Shown here: piece by piece, positions 38,363 through 47,922 of the stretch | How positions within the stretch are numbered: the first letter of the stretch is position 1 | Layout of the letters: the number at the start of each line of letters is the position of its first letter | Assembly: GCA_963822705.1 (NCBI GenBank) | Contig: CAWGIX010000008.1 | Location: 310,001-374,000 of the forward strand | Direction: 5' to 3' | DNA length: 64,000 bases | Source: CAVRQM01 sp963822705 | GTDB taxonomy: Bacteria; Pseudomonadota; Alphaproteobacteria; Acetobacterales; Acetobacteraceae | Position numbers and translations under genes: made by a program | Notes under the pieces: model-generated | Database searches by the model: none | Seen by the model: the letters and a program-made list of their open reading frames with translations, nothing else | Told to the model about the DNA's origin: nothing

Positions 38363-40281
38363 TCAGCCGAGCAAACGCAATCGGGCGACCGTGTACGCAG
38401 GAAGCTCAAGCGTCAAGCCGTCCGCGGCAACCGCGCTGCGATCAAACCCACTTGCATCTGCTAAAATGGGTCCGCAGGTCGTCGCATCCAGAAGGCGCAA
38501 CTCGGCATCTCGATATTCGGACGGGAATTCGACGGTCTGAAGGTCGGGAGTCAGGTTCGCCAGCCACAATTCTCGCCGGCTCCCCTGCTCGGCGCACAGG
38601 GCCAGTACGCGGTGCTCGTGCGAGGTCTGCGCCGCGCGCAGCAGAAACCCTCGCATTGCGGCGCAGCCGCGCACGACGGGAAAGACGGGAAGCGGACGGC
38701 CGTCCTCAATGATCCCAAAGTCACCCACCGGACCGGAAACCGCCACGCGTTCGGCGCCACCGGCCGCGAACCGGGCGATATAGCCCAACGTCCAGGCGGC
38801 GTTGAACACCCCGCGCTGTCGCGGATCGCGCCCGCTCATCGCCTGGCGCACGTCTGCGGGGTTGGGCAGCCCGGCTGTCCCGTACGGGTTGTCGCGCATG
38901 CCGATCGCGCTCGGGCCGACGACGAACGGTTTGCCGGCCGCAATCGCGCGAACCGAGGCGATAACGTAGGGTAAAGCCTCCAGTGATTCCATAACGGAAC
39001 GGTCGTCGCCGGCATGCACCAGGGGCGAGGTGGAAAACGTGACGAAGTCGACCAGTTCGGCCGGCGGCCGCTTGCGGTTCAATTCCGTAAAATAGCTGAA
39101 CATACCGCCGCCCAGCCGCACGTCCGGGAACGCTTCGCGGGCCGCGCAGATATAGGTCGGGCAATGGCGGCGCCGGCGGCCACACCTGGCCCGGAGTTGT
39201 GCTCTTGAGGTCGGGCGCCGCACTGACCGCAACCGCTACCGGAACGAGCCCGGCCGCGCGCACTACCGCCGCGTCCCGTCGCAGCTCTTCGGCAAAGTCG
39301 TGCAGCTCGTGCACGACTATCTGCAACTCCAGCTTGGAGCCCATCGCCGCGGCCAATTCGCCGAACTGTCGCAGCTCCGCCTCACCGTGCCCTAGGCCCG
39401 GATCGTAGCGACATACCAGACGCGCGATTCCGGCCTGCGCCAGCAGCGACGGGTGCGGCAGCGCCGCCTGCGCCTCCTCGGGCGTGCAGCCGAGGCCGAT
39501 CGCCGGCATCGTTCCGACTACTTCGCCGATCTGAACAGTCACCGTGTCCGATGCGGGTCCGGCGACCGCGGGCATTCCGTCGAGGATACGCAACGAAACG
39601 GATTGCGTCGTGCGTGCCCCGGCCGCCAGCACATACGGCCAGGGGCGTTCCAGCGGACGCACATAGGTCTTGAACGACGCGTCGGTCCAGTTGCGCTGGT
39701 CCTCCATTTCAAAGACGTCGCCGTCCATTCGACAGGTGACGCTCAGCCCCGGCACCGCCTCATGAGTCAGCGCACGCAGGTTGAAGAGCGGTTGAAGAGG
39801 ATCGATCAAATCCGGGAATTCTTTCGCTGCCGAACTGCCGTCGGCGTGCTCCACTTGCACCGCCTTGCCGGCCACCGCGGCCGGATGCAACACCACGAAA
39901 CCGGTGCGAGATGTGTGAAAATCGGTCAACGGCTCGAGGTCGCAGGTGAAGGCGAGCTTGCCCTCGACAGAACCTTCGATGCGCGCTCGGTAGTCCAGCC
40001 GCGCATCCCCGTCGCGCACCGAGGCGGAATAAGTGACCAGGAACTGGCTCGCACCTTCGTGCGACCGCGAGATCGGTGATCTCCGGCGTAAACGTCGTCC
40101 AGGTCGGACCGCGCACCAGAAACGAGATGGCCCGGATCACTTCTGTGCCGGCATAACGGATGTAGCGCAGATTGCCGTCCTGCAGCTCCGCCGATAGATT
40201 CCGGCACGCAGCACGCGGGGCGGCGGTTCGCTGTGCTCGGTGCCATACAGCAGACGATTGCGCGTCCTGCTCCGACATCAT
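38363..40281 (-). CDS. apnL: D-apionate lactonase-like protein (four frame breaks)
   Basis: Reconstructed from ATG 40281. Breaks lie near 40258 (+1), 40202 (-1), 40073 (+1) and 39155 (+1). The corrected protein is about 638 residues: RNRLLYGTEHSEPPPRVLRA, LSAELQDGNLRYIRYAGTEV, FEMEDQRNWTDASFKTYVRP, then LGGGMFSYFTELNRKRP and a C-terminal beta domain. From memory this is the family of D-apionate lactonase, which opens the lactone made from D-apiose. Its ATG overlaps the permease stop. Family call moderately sure; reaction inferred. Confidence 0.65.
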
Positions 40282-41258
40282 GCGCGCTCCACCCTGATCT
40301 GTCGGCGCTCCAAGCGCTCCAGAATTGCCGTGCGGACGCCGTCCACGAACACGGCCACGAAAATGATGGCGCTGATAACCAGCGGATAGACGTACGGATT
40401 GGCGTTCGTCATCACCAGCCCGTTCTCCACCGTCTGGATCAGCACCGCGCCGAACACGGTCCCGAGCACGCCGCCGCGTCCGCCGAACAGGCTGGTGCCG
40501 CCCAGCACCGCGGCCGCGATCACCGGGAATTCCTTTTGGTAGCCAAAGGTGGACGACGCCACCGCCACCTGGCTCGCCGATACCAGCCCGCCGATCGCGG
40601 CACACACCCCGCAGATGCAGTACACGCTGAACAGGATCTTCGGACATCGATGCCCGCCTTGGCGGCGGCCTCGCGGTCCGCCCCCACGGCATAGACCTGG
40701 CGTCCGAACTGCGTCTCGCGCAAGGTCACGAACGCCGCCGCGAAGCACGACTGCAAATGCCCAGATCGCCGAGGGTACTCCAAAATACGAGCTGCGCCCG
40801 AGCACCAGCACCGCGTTGCCGAGCGGGATCAGCTTGCTGCCGGTCAGATAGAGCGCAATGCCGCGGCCTACGAACAGGGTGGCGAGGGTCACGATGAAGG
40901 CAGGCACCCGCAGCCGAGTCACAAAAAACGCGTTTACCGCACCGAATGCCAGGCCGACCACCGCCACCACCGGAAACGACACGACCAGCGGCAGCCCGGT
41001 CAGATACAGGCCCATGATTGCGGCGCCAACGTACATGTTGGCGCCCACCGACAGGTCGATGCCGCCGACCAGAAGCACGAACGTCATGCCGATGCCGATT
41101 ATGCCGATATGCGCCGCCTGGATCAGGATGTTGACGAAATTGACGCCGCTCAAGAAACGGCCGGACAGGGTGCCGAACACGGCCAGCAACACCACGAACA
41201 GCAGCAGCGGCGCCGCCTGCAGCAGCAGCAGTACCGTCCGCCGCGCGGCGCCCGTCAC
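40278..41258 (-). CDS. Ribose-type ABC transporter permease (hidden frame excursion 40640-40755)
   Basis: A 326-residue RbsC-like inner-membrane permease with about ten hydrophobic segments and the signature VLLVGGIDLSVGA. GTG 41258 overlaps the ATPase stop, with AGAGGTGG upstream. The frame is uninterrupted, but residues between FAVV and ILFSVYC are out of frame. An extra base near 40753 and a missing base near 40640 hide FAAAFVTLRETQFGRQVYAV and ADREAAAKAGIDVRK, which match the family. The uncorrected translation is therefore wrong for about 37 residues. Confidence 0.88.
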   Translation of the reverse strand: MTGAARRTVLLLLQAAPLLLFVVLLAVFGTLSGRFLSGVNFVNILIQAAHIGIIGIGMTFVLLVGGIDLSVGANMYVGAAIMGLYLTGLPLVVSFPVVAVVGLAFGAVNAFFVTRLRVPAFIVTLATLFVGRGIALYLTGSKLIPLGNAVLVLGRSSYFGVPSAIWAFAVVLRGGVRDLARDAVRTPGLCRGGGPRGRRQGGHRCPKILFSVYCICGVCAAIGGLVSASQVAVASSTFGYQKEFPVIAAAVLGGTSLFGGRGGVLGTVFGAVLIQTVENGLVMTNANPYVYPLVISAIIFVAVFVDGVRTAILERLERRQIRVERA

Positions 41259-42801
41259 GCTTCCACCTCTTTGATGCCGTGCCACATGGCCAGCCGCAGG
41301 ATCGACTCGCGATCAAACTCTTCTCGTGAAAACGTGCCGCGGATTTCGCCATGCGCCATCACCATGATGCGATCGCACAGGCCGATCAGTTCTTCGATCT
41401 CCGATGAGATGAACAGCACCCCTGCCCCATCCATCGCGAGCTGGGCGATGATCTTGTACACCTCGTATTTGGCGCCCACGTCGATGCCGCGCGTCGGCTC
41501 GTCAAGAACGAAGATCGTCGGCTTGCGCAGCAGCCATTTGCCGAGCACGACTTTCTGCTGGTTTCCGCCGGAAGATTCTTGACCAGCGTGCGCAAGGAAT
41601 CGCCGCCCGCCACATGCACCGCCTCCCCGGTCGCCGCCACGTCGGCCGCGAGGCGCCCGCGCTCGACGAAATGCGGCCAGCCGAGGCGCATAGTTTTCCA
41701 GCGAGGCCAGCGCCATGTTGTCCAGGATCGGCGCCTCCATCATCAGACCCTCGACCCGCCGATCCTCGGTCAAGAACGCCATGCCGCGCTGCATGCAAGC
41801 GGCCGGCGAGGGTGCATCCAGCGCCGCGCCTTCCACGCGGATCGTGCCGGATTTCAAACGGGTCGAGTCCGAACAGGATGCGCGCCAGCTCCGACCGCCC
41901 CGCCCCCATCAGGCCGGAGACGCCCAGCACTTCGCCCCGGTGCAGCTCGAAGGAAATGTCGCGCACCGTACCGCGCTGGCTGACCCCACGCACCTCCAGC
42001 ACTTGCTCGGTGGACGGCGCGACCGTGCGGGGAGGATAGAGCTGGTCGATGGTGCGACCCACCATGCGCGCGATCATGTCCTCGATCGCGCATCTTTTGC
42101 CGCGGGGCAGTGGCGACCATATGGCCGTCGCGCAGCACGACGATGTCGTCGCACAGGCGCAGCACGTCGGCCAGAATGTGGCTAATGTAGATCACGCCGA
42201 TGTTTTGCGCCCGCAGCCGAGCGATGATGTCGAACAGGCGCTCGGTCTCGCGCGTGGTCAGCGATGTGGTAGGCTCGTCAAAAATCACCACTTTGGCTTC
42301 ACTGCCGATCGCCTTGGCAATCTCCACGAGTTGTCGCTCGCCCTGCGACAGGCGACTGACCGGTGTCGCGGGCGGCACGTCCAGATCCACCGCTGCGAGC
42401 AGCGTTTTGGTGCTACGCTGCACCGCGCCGCGGTCGATCAGCGGCGACCGGCCACCACGACGCGGAAAGCCGCCGATAAAAAGGTTTTCCGCGACGCTGA
42501 GATTGCGGAACAGGTTCAGTTCCTGGTGGATGAAGGCGATGCCGCGCGCCTCCGCGTCGCGCGGATTGCGCGGACGATAGTCGGCGCCGTCCAGCGTCAT
42601 GCGGCCGGCATCCATCTGGTGGACCCCGCCCAGAATGTTCATCGTGGTGGATTTGCCCGAGCCGTTCTCGCCCACTAGCCCCAGCACCTGCCCCGGACGC
42701 AACGAAAACCCCACCTCGTGCAGCACCCTCACGCCAAAAAAGCTTTTGCACAGGCCGGTCGCTTCCAAAATCGGTGGAGGCGCGGCGGCGGAAGCATCCA
42801 T
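41255..42801 (-). CDS. Ribose-type sugar ABC transporter ATP-binding protein (four frame breaks)
   Basis: A double-ABC ATPase of the RbsA/XylG/MglA class, about 514 residues after correction. Domain 1: GENGSGKST, LSQGERQLVEIAKA, VVIFDEPT. Domain 2: GVSGLMGAGRSELARILFGL, SGGNQQKVVLGKWL, FVLDEPTRGIDVG. Breaks near 42113 (+1), 41858 (+1), 41692 (+1) and 41578 (-1). The hidden segment between the last two reads MRLGWPHFVERGRLAADVAA. It powers both permeases of this importer and overlaps the permease downstream by GTGA. Confidence 0.9.
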
Positions 42802-42806
42802 CGCCG

Positions 42807-43851
42807 TCAGCTGCGCAACAGCAGCCGGTTACGCATGGCGTCGAGCACCGCAGCCAGCAGGATCACGCCGCCCTTGATCGCGAACACGGAGGCCAGATCG
42901 AGCCCGAGCAGCTGCAGGCCCTTGTCGATGACGCTCAGGAACAGCACGCCGAAAAGCGTCTGCGTCACCCGCCCTTTGCCGCCAAACAGGCTGACGCCGC
43001 CGATCACCGCCGCGCCGATCACGTCGAGCAGGATGCGCTGACCCAGCACCGGCGATCCGGTTTCCAACCGGCCGGTATAGATCACCGAGGCGATCGCGGC
43101 GCACACGCCCGAAATGACGAACGCGCCCAGTACCACACGGCGGACCGGGACACCGGAAACCGCGGCGGCCCGGGGATTGAGGCCCACCGCATACAGCCAA
43201 GCCCCGAACACGGTGCGGGTCAGCACGAGATGCGCCAGCACCATGACCGCCGCGGCGACCGCGAGGGAGACGGGCAATCCGTGCCACCGCGCCTGCCCGA
43301 TCGCAATGAAACTTTGCGGCAGGTCGCCGATGCTGCTGCCGTCGTCGGTATTGGCAAAGCGTGTACCACAGCGCGGCGCCGCCGCAGAACATCATCGTCG
43401 TCAGCGTCACGATGAACGGCGGCATATTGAAACGGCTGGTGCATACTCCGTTGAACAGCCCGATCACCCCGCCCACTGCCAGGAACGCCGCCAGCGCTCC
43501 GGGAACGGCGAACGGCGTGCCGTCCAAAAAGCCGCCGTCAGCGGTCATGACCGACGCTCCGACCACGCTGGCGAGCGCGATCACCGACGGTGCGGACAGG
43601 TCGATGCCGGCCACGATCAGCACGAACGTCTGGCCGATGGAGACCACCAGCAGCGGCATCATTGCGGCCAGGATGTCGAGCAGCGTGTCGGCGGTGACCA
43701 GTTCCGGCACGAACGGCAGCAGTGCCAGGACGTAGACCAGCGTCACCGCCGGAACCAGGTAATCGGACAGCAGCAGGCGATGGACGAGCTTCTTGTCCGG
43801 CGCGCTCGGCCGGCTTGGGCGAACGGCAAGCGGAGCGTCGAGGGTGTCCAC
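42807..43851 (-). CDS. Ribose-type ABC transporter permease (frameshifted at about 43368)
   Basis: The second RbsC-like permease of the importer. It reads LLLSDYLVPAVTLVYVLALL, FVLIVAGIDLSAPSVIALAS and FNMPPFIVTLTTMMFCGGAA. The frame breaks in TACACGCTTTGCC, and dropping one base continues into FANTDDGSSIGDLPQSFIAI and VFGAWLYAVGLNPRAAAVSG to a stop at 42807. Corrected length is about 347 residues. GTG 43851 is proposed as the start. A GTG at 43911 is in frame but lies within the palindromic repeat and would give the repeat-derived string DARVKPGHDD. Confidence 0.85.
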
Positions 43852-43877
43852 GGCGATCGGGGCTTCCGCCGTTGCTA

Positions 43878-43970
43878 GATCGTCATGCCCGGGCTTGACC
43901 CGGGCATCCACGTCCTCCCGCCGCGCCGCGAGACGTGGATGGCCGGAACAAGTCCGGCCATGACGAGATC
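43878..43970. repeat. BIME/REP-type composite palindrome inside the ABC operon
   Basis: Two hairpins in opposite order: ATGCCCGGG-CTTGA-CCCGGGCAT (43885-43907) and ATGGCCGGA-ACAAG-TCCGGCCAT (43939-43961). They are joined by a longer inverted pair ATCCACGTC/GACGTGGAT (43906-43914 and 43932-43940). GATCGTC and GACGAGATC flank it. This is the dispersed extragenic palindrome whose translation gives the familiar DARVKPGHDD. It lies between the binding-protein and permease genes, where it could stabilise the upstream mRNA end and raise binding-protein output. Confidence 0.85.
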
Positions 43971-43991
43971 AACACGACGCTCCGGCCGCAA

Positions 43992-45006
43992 TCAGCTCTT
44001 CTGCTGCTGCTTCCACACCGTATAGCCCCACATCTGATCGCGCTTTTGTTGCAGGTCGGCCTGGGTGATGACGAAACCCGGGTCCAGCAGCAGCTTGTCC
44101 GGCTTCTTGCCAGCCCACATGTCCTCGAACGCCTGGAACGCCATGTCGACCTCCAGGAACAGGTTCTGCACGCCGTCCGCGTCCAGGTAGCCGTCCTGCA
44201 GACGCTGATACGCGCCCGCATCGCCGTCGAACGCGCCGAACAGGACGTGCCCCTCTTCGCCGCGTCTTGTGCCACTTGTTGGCAGATTTCAGCACCTGCT
44301 CGATCTGCGGGTGCAAGAAATCCGAGGAAGTGACCAGCATGTTGAGGTCCGGGTTGGCCTGCAGCGCGTTGGTCAGGCCAGCAAAAGCCTTGTCGGCGTT
44401 CCACTCGGTGGCCACGCGCGCCACTACCTCGATGATGTCCTTGTGCGGGTTAACCGCGTCCATGAAGCCGTCGCGGCGCTGGATGGCGTTCACGTCGCCC
44501 AGGTCGCCGATAAGGATGCAGGCTTTGTATTTGCCGCCCGCTTTCTGCGCCACGGAGACCAGGTAATCGACGGTATTGCGCATGATGGTGCGGTTGTCGG
44601 CCTGGATCGCCACCGAATAGGCGTCGCTCTTCGCCGGCGGGCGGTTGAAATGCACCATCGGAATGTTGGCCGCATTGGCCGCGCGGATGGCCGGGATCAC
44701 CGCCTTGCTGTCGGTCTGGATGATCAGGATCCCGTCGACCTTGCGGGCGATCATCGCCTTGACCTGCTCGAACTGCTTGTTGTCGTCGAAATTCGAGATG
44801 TTCTCCAGCACGGTCCAGCCTTTCTCCTTGGCTTTTGCGCGCATGATGTCGAGCCCGGAGACCCAGAACGGCGACACCAGGCTGTCGAACAGCAGCGCCA
44901 CCGTCTTGTTTTCCTCCGCGCGCAGCACAATCGGCATGCCAGCGGTACCCGCCGCCAGCAGGCTGCCGACCGTAAACGCCCGCCTGGTGATTCTTGCCAC
45001 GTCCAT
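43992..45006 (-). CDS. Ribose-type ABC transporter substrate-binding protein (frameshifted at about 44262)
   Basis: ATG 45006 with AGGGGAGG upstream. A twin-arginine-like signal (ITRRAFTVGSLLAAGTAG) precedes a type-1 periplasmic binding fold: VALLFDSLVSPFWVSGLDIM, DGILIIQTDSKAVIPAI, MVHFNRPPAKSDAYSVAIQA. The frame breaks in AAGACGCGGCG. Dropping one C gives GEEGHVLFGAFDGDAGAYQR and a normal end at WKQQQKS with the stop at 43992; the uncorrected frame runs past it to 43969. Corrected length about 337 residues. First gene of the operon. Confidence 0.88.
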
Positions 45007-45052
45007 CCTCCCCTAATCATTTGCAACCGGCCTTTCTCGGGGCCGTGTATCG

Positions 45053-45082
45053 ATTATGCGGCCACCGGCTCGGCCGCGGCAA
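45053..45082 (-). promoter_or_regulatory. Candidate sigma-70 promoter of the sugar operon
   Basis: On the minus strand TTGCCG (45082-45077) and CATAAT (45058-45053) are 18 bases apart and about 47 bases before the binding-protein ATG. They match TTGACA at four and TATAAT at five of six positions. A GGCCG/CGGCC inverted pair overlaps the -10. Motif-based only. Confidence 0.35.
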
Positions 45083-45096
45083 GGGTGGCTCGTGGT

Positions 45097-45607
45097 TCAG
45101 CCCGAAGGCCGGTCTTGCCCCCATAGCCGGCACAGGCCGTCGTCGCGGCCCGACACGGGATCGCGCTCCGGCAGGGACACCGCCGCGATTGCCCGCACCG
45201 CCGCCTCGTGCTCGGCGGGGTCGCCGCGGCGGATGTCATACTCGGCTCCACCCGGATAGGCACCGACCACAAGCAGGTCCGAGCTCTGCCCCATGTTGCG
45301 ATGCGCCACCCCGGCCGGGATCACCACCACGTCCCCTGCCCGCACCGCCACGGTCTGGCCGGAGGGGCCGCCGAATGCCACCTGCACCTCACCGGCGGCG
45401 ATGCCCAGATACCTCATGGGCGATGCTGTGAAAGTGGTGGTAGCGAAAAATCCCGTCACGCCAGGAGTTCGACCAGCCATTGGCGGCGAATGCACGCTCC
45501 ATCGCGGCCGGGTCGGCCGGCAATGCGGCGCGATACACCAGCAGCGGCAAGGCCGAGTTCGGGAATTTTCCGTCGTCGGCGAAATGATAGCTCTCGTGCT
45601 TATCCAT
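45097..45607 (-). CDS. Cupin domain protein (frameshifted at about 45415)
   Basis: ATG 45607 begins MDKHESYHFADDGKFPNSAL and continues RDGIFRYHHFHSIAHEV. One extra T near 45415 breaks the frame; removing it gives LGIAAGEVQVAFGGPSGQTV, AGDVVVIPAGVAHRNMG and a conserved tail. About 169 residues, one beta-barrel cupin with the HHFHS...AHEV metal-site pattern. A related stand-alone cupin family is widespread in proteobacteria without known function. It lies just upstream of the sugar operon promoter, same strand. Confidence 0.8.
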
Positions 45608-45697
45608 GGGACGGCAACGCCGGACATTCGCGGCAGATGCAGGTGGGGAACCCGCGTGAAGTCGCGTGCTTACCCTGGTCTCGCCAGGAGCACGCCG

Positions 45698-46555
45698 ATG
45701 ACGGACGCCGCGGGCCAGGATTTGCCGCACCTCGACGAGCGCGAGCGCGACCAGGCGAGTGCCACCGCGCCGGTGGGACCGCTGGTAATCCACGAGGTGG
45801 TCCGCGACCAGGGCGAGAGGGAGCTGGAACGCTCGTTCAGTGGCCTCGCCTGGTCCGGTTTCGCCGCAGGCTCGTCTATCGGGTTTTCGTTCGTGATGCA
45901 GGCCTATTTGCAGGCCGCGCTGCCCGACGCGCCGTGGCATCGGCTGATCGACGGCTTCGGCTACTGCCTGGGATTCCTGATCGTGGTTCTGGGCCAGCAG
46001 CAGTTGTTCACCGAGACCACGCTGACCGCGCTGATTCCGACGCTGACGGCGCGCACGGCATCGAGCTTGTTCGGCACCGTCCGCGTCTGGGCCGTGGTGC
46101 TGATCGCCAATCTGGTCGGAACCTGGATTTTTGGCGCTGCCTCGGCGCAGCACGGCATCTTTGCGCCGGACGCCTATGCGGCGATGGAACGGCTGTCAGC
46201 CCTCACCATGGCGCACTCGTTCTGGCACACCGCGATCACCGGGTGCTCGGCCGGATGGCTGATCGGATTGATGGTGTGGCTGTTGCCGGGTGCCGGGCCG
46301 GCGCGGCCGCTGATCATCATTTTGCTCAGCTATGCCGTGGCGGTCTGCCAGTTCCCGCATGTGATCGCCGGCTCGACCGAAGCCGTGTTCGGGGTGGCCG
46401 CCGGCCAAGCCAGCGTGGGCGACTACCTGCTACGCTTTCTGGCGCCCACCTTGCTCGGCAACACGATTGGCGGCACGGCGCTGGTCGCTTTGCTGAACCA
46501 CGCGCCGATCGCGGGGGAGTTGAACAGGTCCGAGGAGAGCGGCGGGCGCCGGTGA
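45698..46555 (+). CDS. Formate/nitrite transporter family protein
   Basis: A 285-residue membrane protein with six hydrophobic segments. CAGGAG precedes ATG 45698. A soluble N-terminal part is followed by FSGLAWSGFAAGSSIGFSFV, FIVVLGQQQLFTETTLTALI and LSALTMAHSFWHTAITGCSA, typical of the FNT family in its YfdC-like branch. It probably conducts a small monovalent anion. Divergent from the cupin gene. Confidence 0.85.
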   Translation: MTDAAGQDLPHLDERERDQASATAPVGPLVIHEVVRDQGERELERSFSGLAWSGFAAGSSIGFSFVMQAYLQAALPDAPWHRLIDGFGYCLGFLIVVLGQQQLFTETTLTALIPTLTARTASSLFGTVRVWAVVLIANLVGTWIFGAASAQHGIFAPDAYAAMERLSALTMAHSFWHTAITGCSAGWLIGLMVWLLPGAGPARPLIIILLSYAVAVCQFPHVIAGSTEAVFGVAAGQASVGDYLLRFLAPTLLGNTIGGTALVALLNHAPIAGELNRSEESGGRR

Positions 46556-46577
46556 GAGAGCCCCCTTCCGTATCTAT

Positions 46578-46805
46578 TTAATGGGTTTTGCCCCGTCCGG
46601 TCTTGGCTTGCAGGGCGTCGATCCGTTTGGACGCCTCGGCCTTGGTCAGCGACGGGTCGAACTCCTCACCTGCCTCCTCGCACAGGGTTTTTAAGTAGGA
46701 AGCCTGGGCGCCGGTCATCGTTTCATCCCCGGTGGTCCAGTCGTCCGGGTCTTTGACGGTGTTGGAGGGCTGGGTGTCGGCCGGAGTTTTTGGGTTCGTG
46801 CTCAT
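46578..46805 (-). CDS. DUF3072 small protein
   Basis: 75 residues: an acidic polar N-terminus with DDWTTGDETMTGAQASYLKT and LTKAEASKRIDALQAKTGR, the DUF3072 core. It is predicted helical and soluble, function unknown. Convergent with the FNT gene (22 bases between stops). Confidence 0.85.
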   Translation of the reverse strand: MSTNPKTPADTQPSNTVKDPDDWTTGDETMTGAQASYLKTLCEEAGEEFDPSLTKAEASKRIDALQAKTGRGKTH

Positions 46806-46892
46806 GCCGCAGGAACGCGCCTGTGCATGATACGTTCCCCAGCCCTACGCGTCGCACCCGCCGTCGGGCAATGGTCGCGGCTGCAGCCAGCC

Positions 46893-47918
46893 TCAAGCGG
46901 TAGGCCGAACCGCAACTCGCTCCGCCGCGGACCGATACGCCGCCATCACCAGTGCATAGGTCCGCAGATTGTCCCGCCCGCTGGTCTCCGGCTCCCGGCC
47001 ATCGCGCAAACACTCCACCCAATGGCGCTGCGTGTTCAGCACGCTCTCCTGCGCGGTGTGCCAAGGTTGCGATGTCCATGCCAGCAGCGGCGAGGACACG
47101 TCGCGCTCCTCACGCCGCCCGTCGCTCGCAACCACCATCCGGTAGCCGTCCAGCAACTGCAGACTGCCGCGGGTGCCCTCCAGGTGCAGAAAGGTTTGCG
47201 GGAACGGGTCGGGGTCGAGCTGGCTGGAATAGCTGCAGTCCACCACGCTGGTCGCCCCGTTGGCGTGGCGCAGCATCATCGTGGCCATGTCCTCAGCCCG
47301 GATATTCTTGCGGATCTGCTGGGTCTGGCAATAGATCGTCTCCGCCTCGCCGAAAAACACCCGCGCCAGGTCCAGCACATGGATCCCGAGGTCCAGAATG
47401 ATGAACTGCTCCTCGCGCGCCAGGTACGGCTGGTTCGCGATCACGTCGTAATTCGTCCTGAACGAAATTCGGCCGAAATACACCTCGCCGATCGCGCCCG
47501 ACTCCAGCACCCGCCGAGCCGCCATCATCGGCGCCTGGAACCGGAAATTCTCGTGCACCATCAACGGCACTCCGGCCGCCTCGCACGCCTCCACCATGGC
47601 CACGCAATCTTCCCACGTCGGCGCAAACGGCTTTTGTACGATGGTGGGCACGCGGTGCCGCGCAGCCAGCTCCACCAAAGGCCGGTGCGAGGGCATCGTC
47701 GTCACGATGTCCACAAAATCCAGCTTCTCCCGCGCGAACATCTCTGCCGCATCGCCGTAAACCCCGGCGACACCGAACTCCGCACCCGCCGCCTCCGCCT
47801 TCGGAACATCGCGGTCGCAGACCGCCACCAGCTCGACCTCGGAAATGTCCTTCCACGCATGCAGATGGTTGCGGGCAAAAAACCCGCAGCCGATCAGCCC
47901 CGCCCGAAACCGCGCCAT
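46893..47918 (-). CDS. apsD: Gfo/Idh/MocA dehydrogenase resembling D-apiose dehydrogenase
   Basis: A 341-residue dehydrogenase starting MARFRAGLIGCGFFARNHLH. NAD-binding GLIGCGFFARN, catalytic-type K96 in IVQKPFAPTWED, HENFRFQAP, and a C-terminus with ESVLNTQRHWVECLRDGREP and TSGRDNLRTYALV. These strings resemble, from memory, the D-apiose 1-dehydrogenase family that makes D-apionolactone, the substrate expected for the lactonase-like protein at 38363. It ends a three-gene operon with the aldolase and hydroxyacid dehydrogenase genes. The specific reaction is inferred; the family is certain. Confidence 0.7.
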   Translation of the reverse strand: MARFRAGLIGCGFFARNHLHAWKDISEVELVAVCDRDVPKAEAAGAEFGVAGVYGDAAEMFAREKLDFVDIVTTMPSHRPLVELAARHRVPTIVQKPFAPTWEDCVAMVEACEAAGVPLMVHENFRFQAPMMAARRVLESGAIGEVYFGRISFRTNYDVIANQPYLAREEQFIILDLGIHVLDLARVFFGEAETIYCQTQQIRKNIRAEDMATMMLRHANGATSVVDCSYSSQLDPDPFPQTFLHLEGTRGSLQLLDGYRMVVASDGRREERDVSSPLLAWTSQPWHTAQESVLNTQRHWVECLRDGREPETSGRDNLRTYALVMAAYRSAAERVAVRPTA

Positions 47919-47922
47919 CGCG

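Noticed and set aside
43852..43911. Start of the permease at GTG 43911
   Set aside because: It lies inside the palindromic repeat and would add the repeat-derived DARVKPGHDD; GTG 43851 is more sensible.
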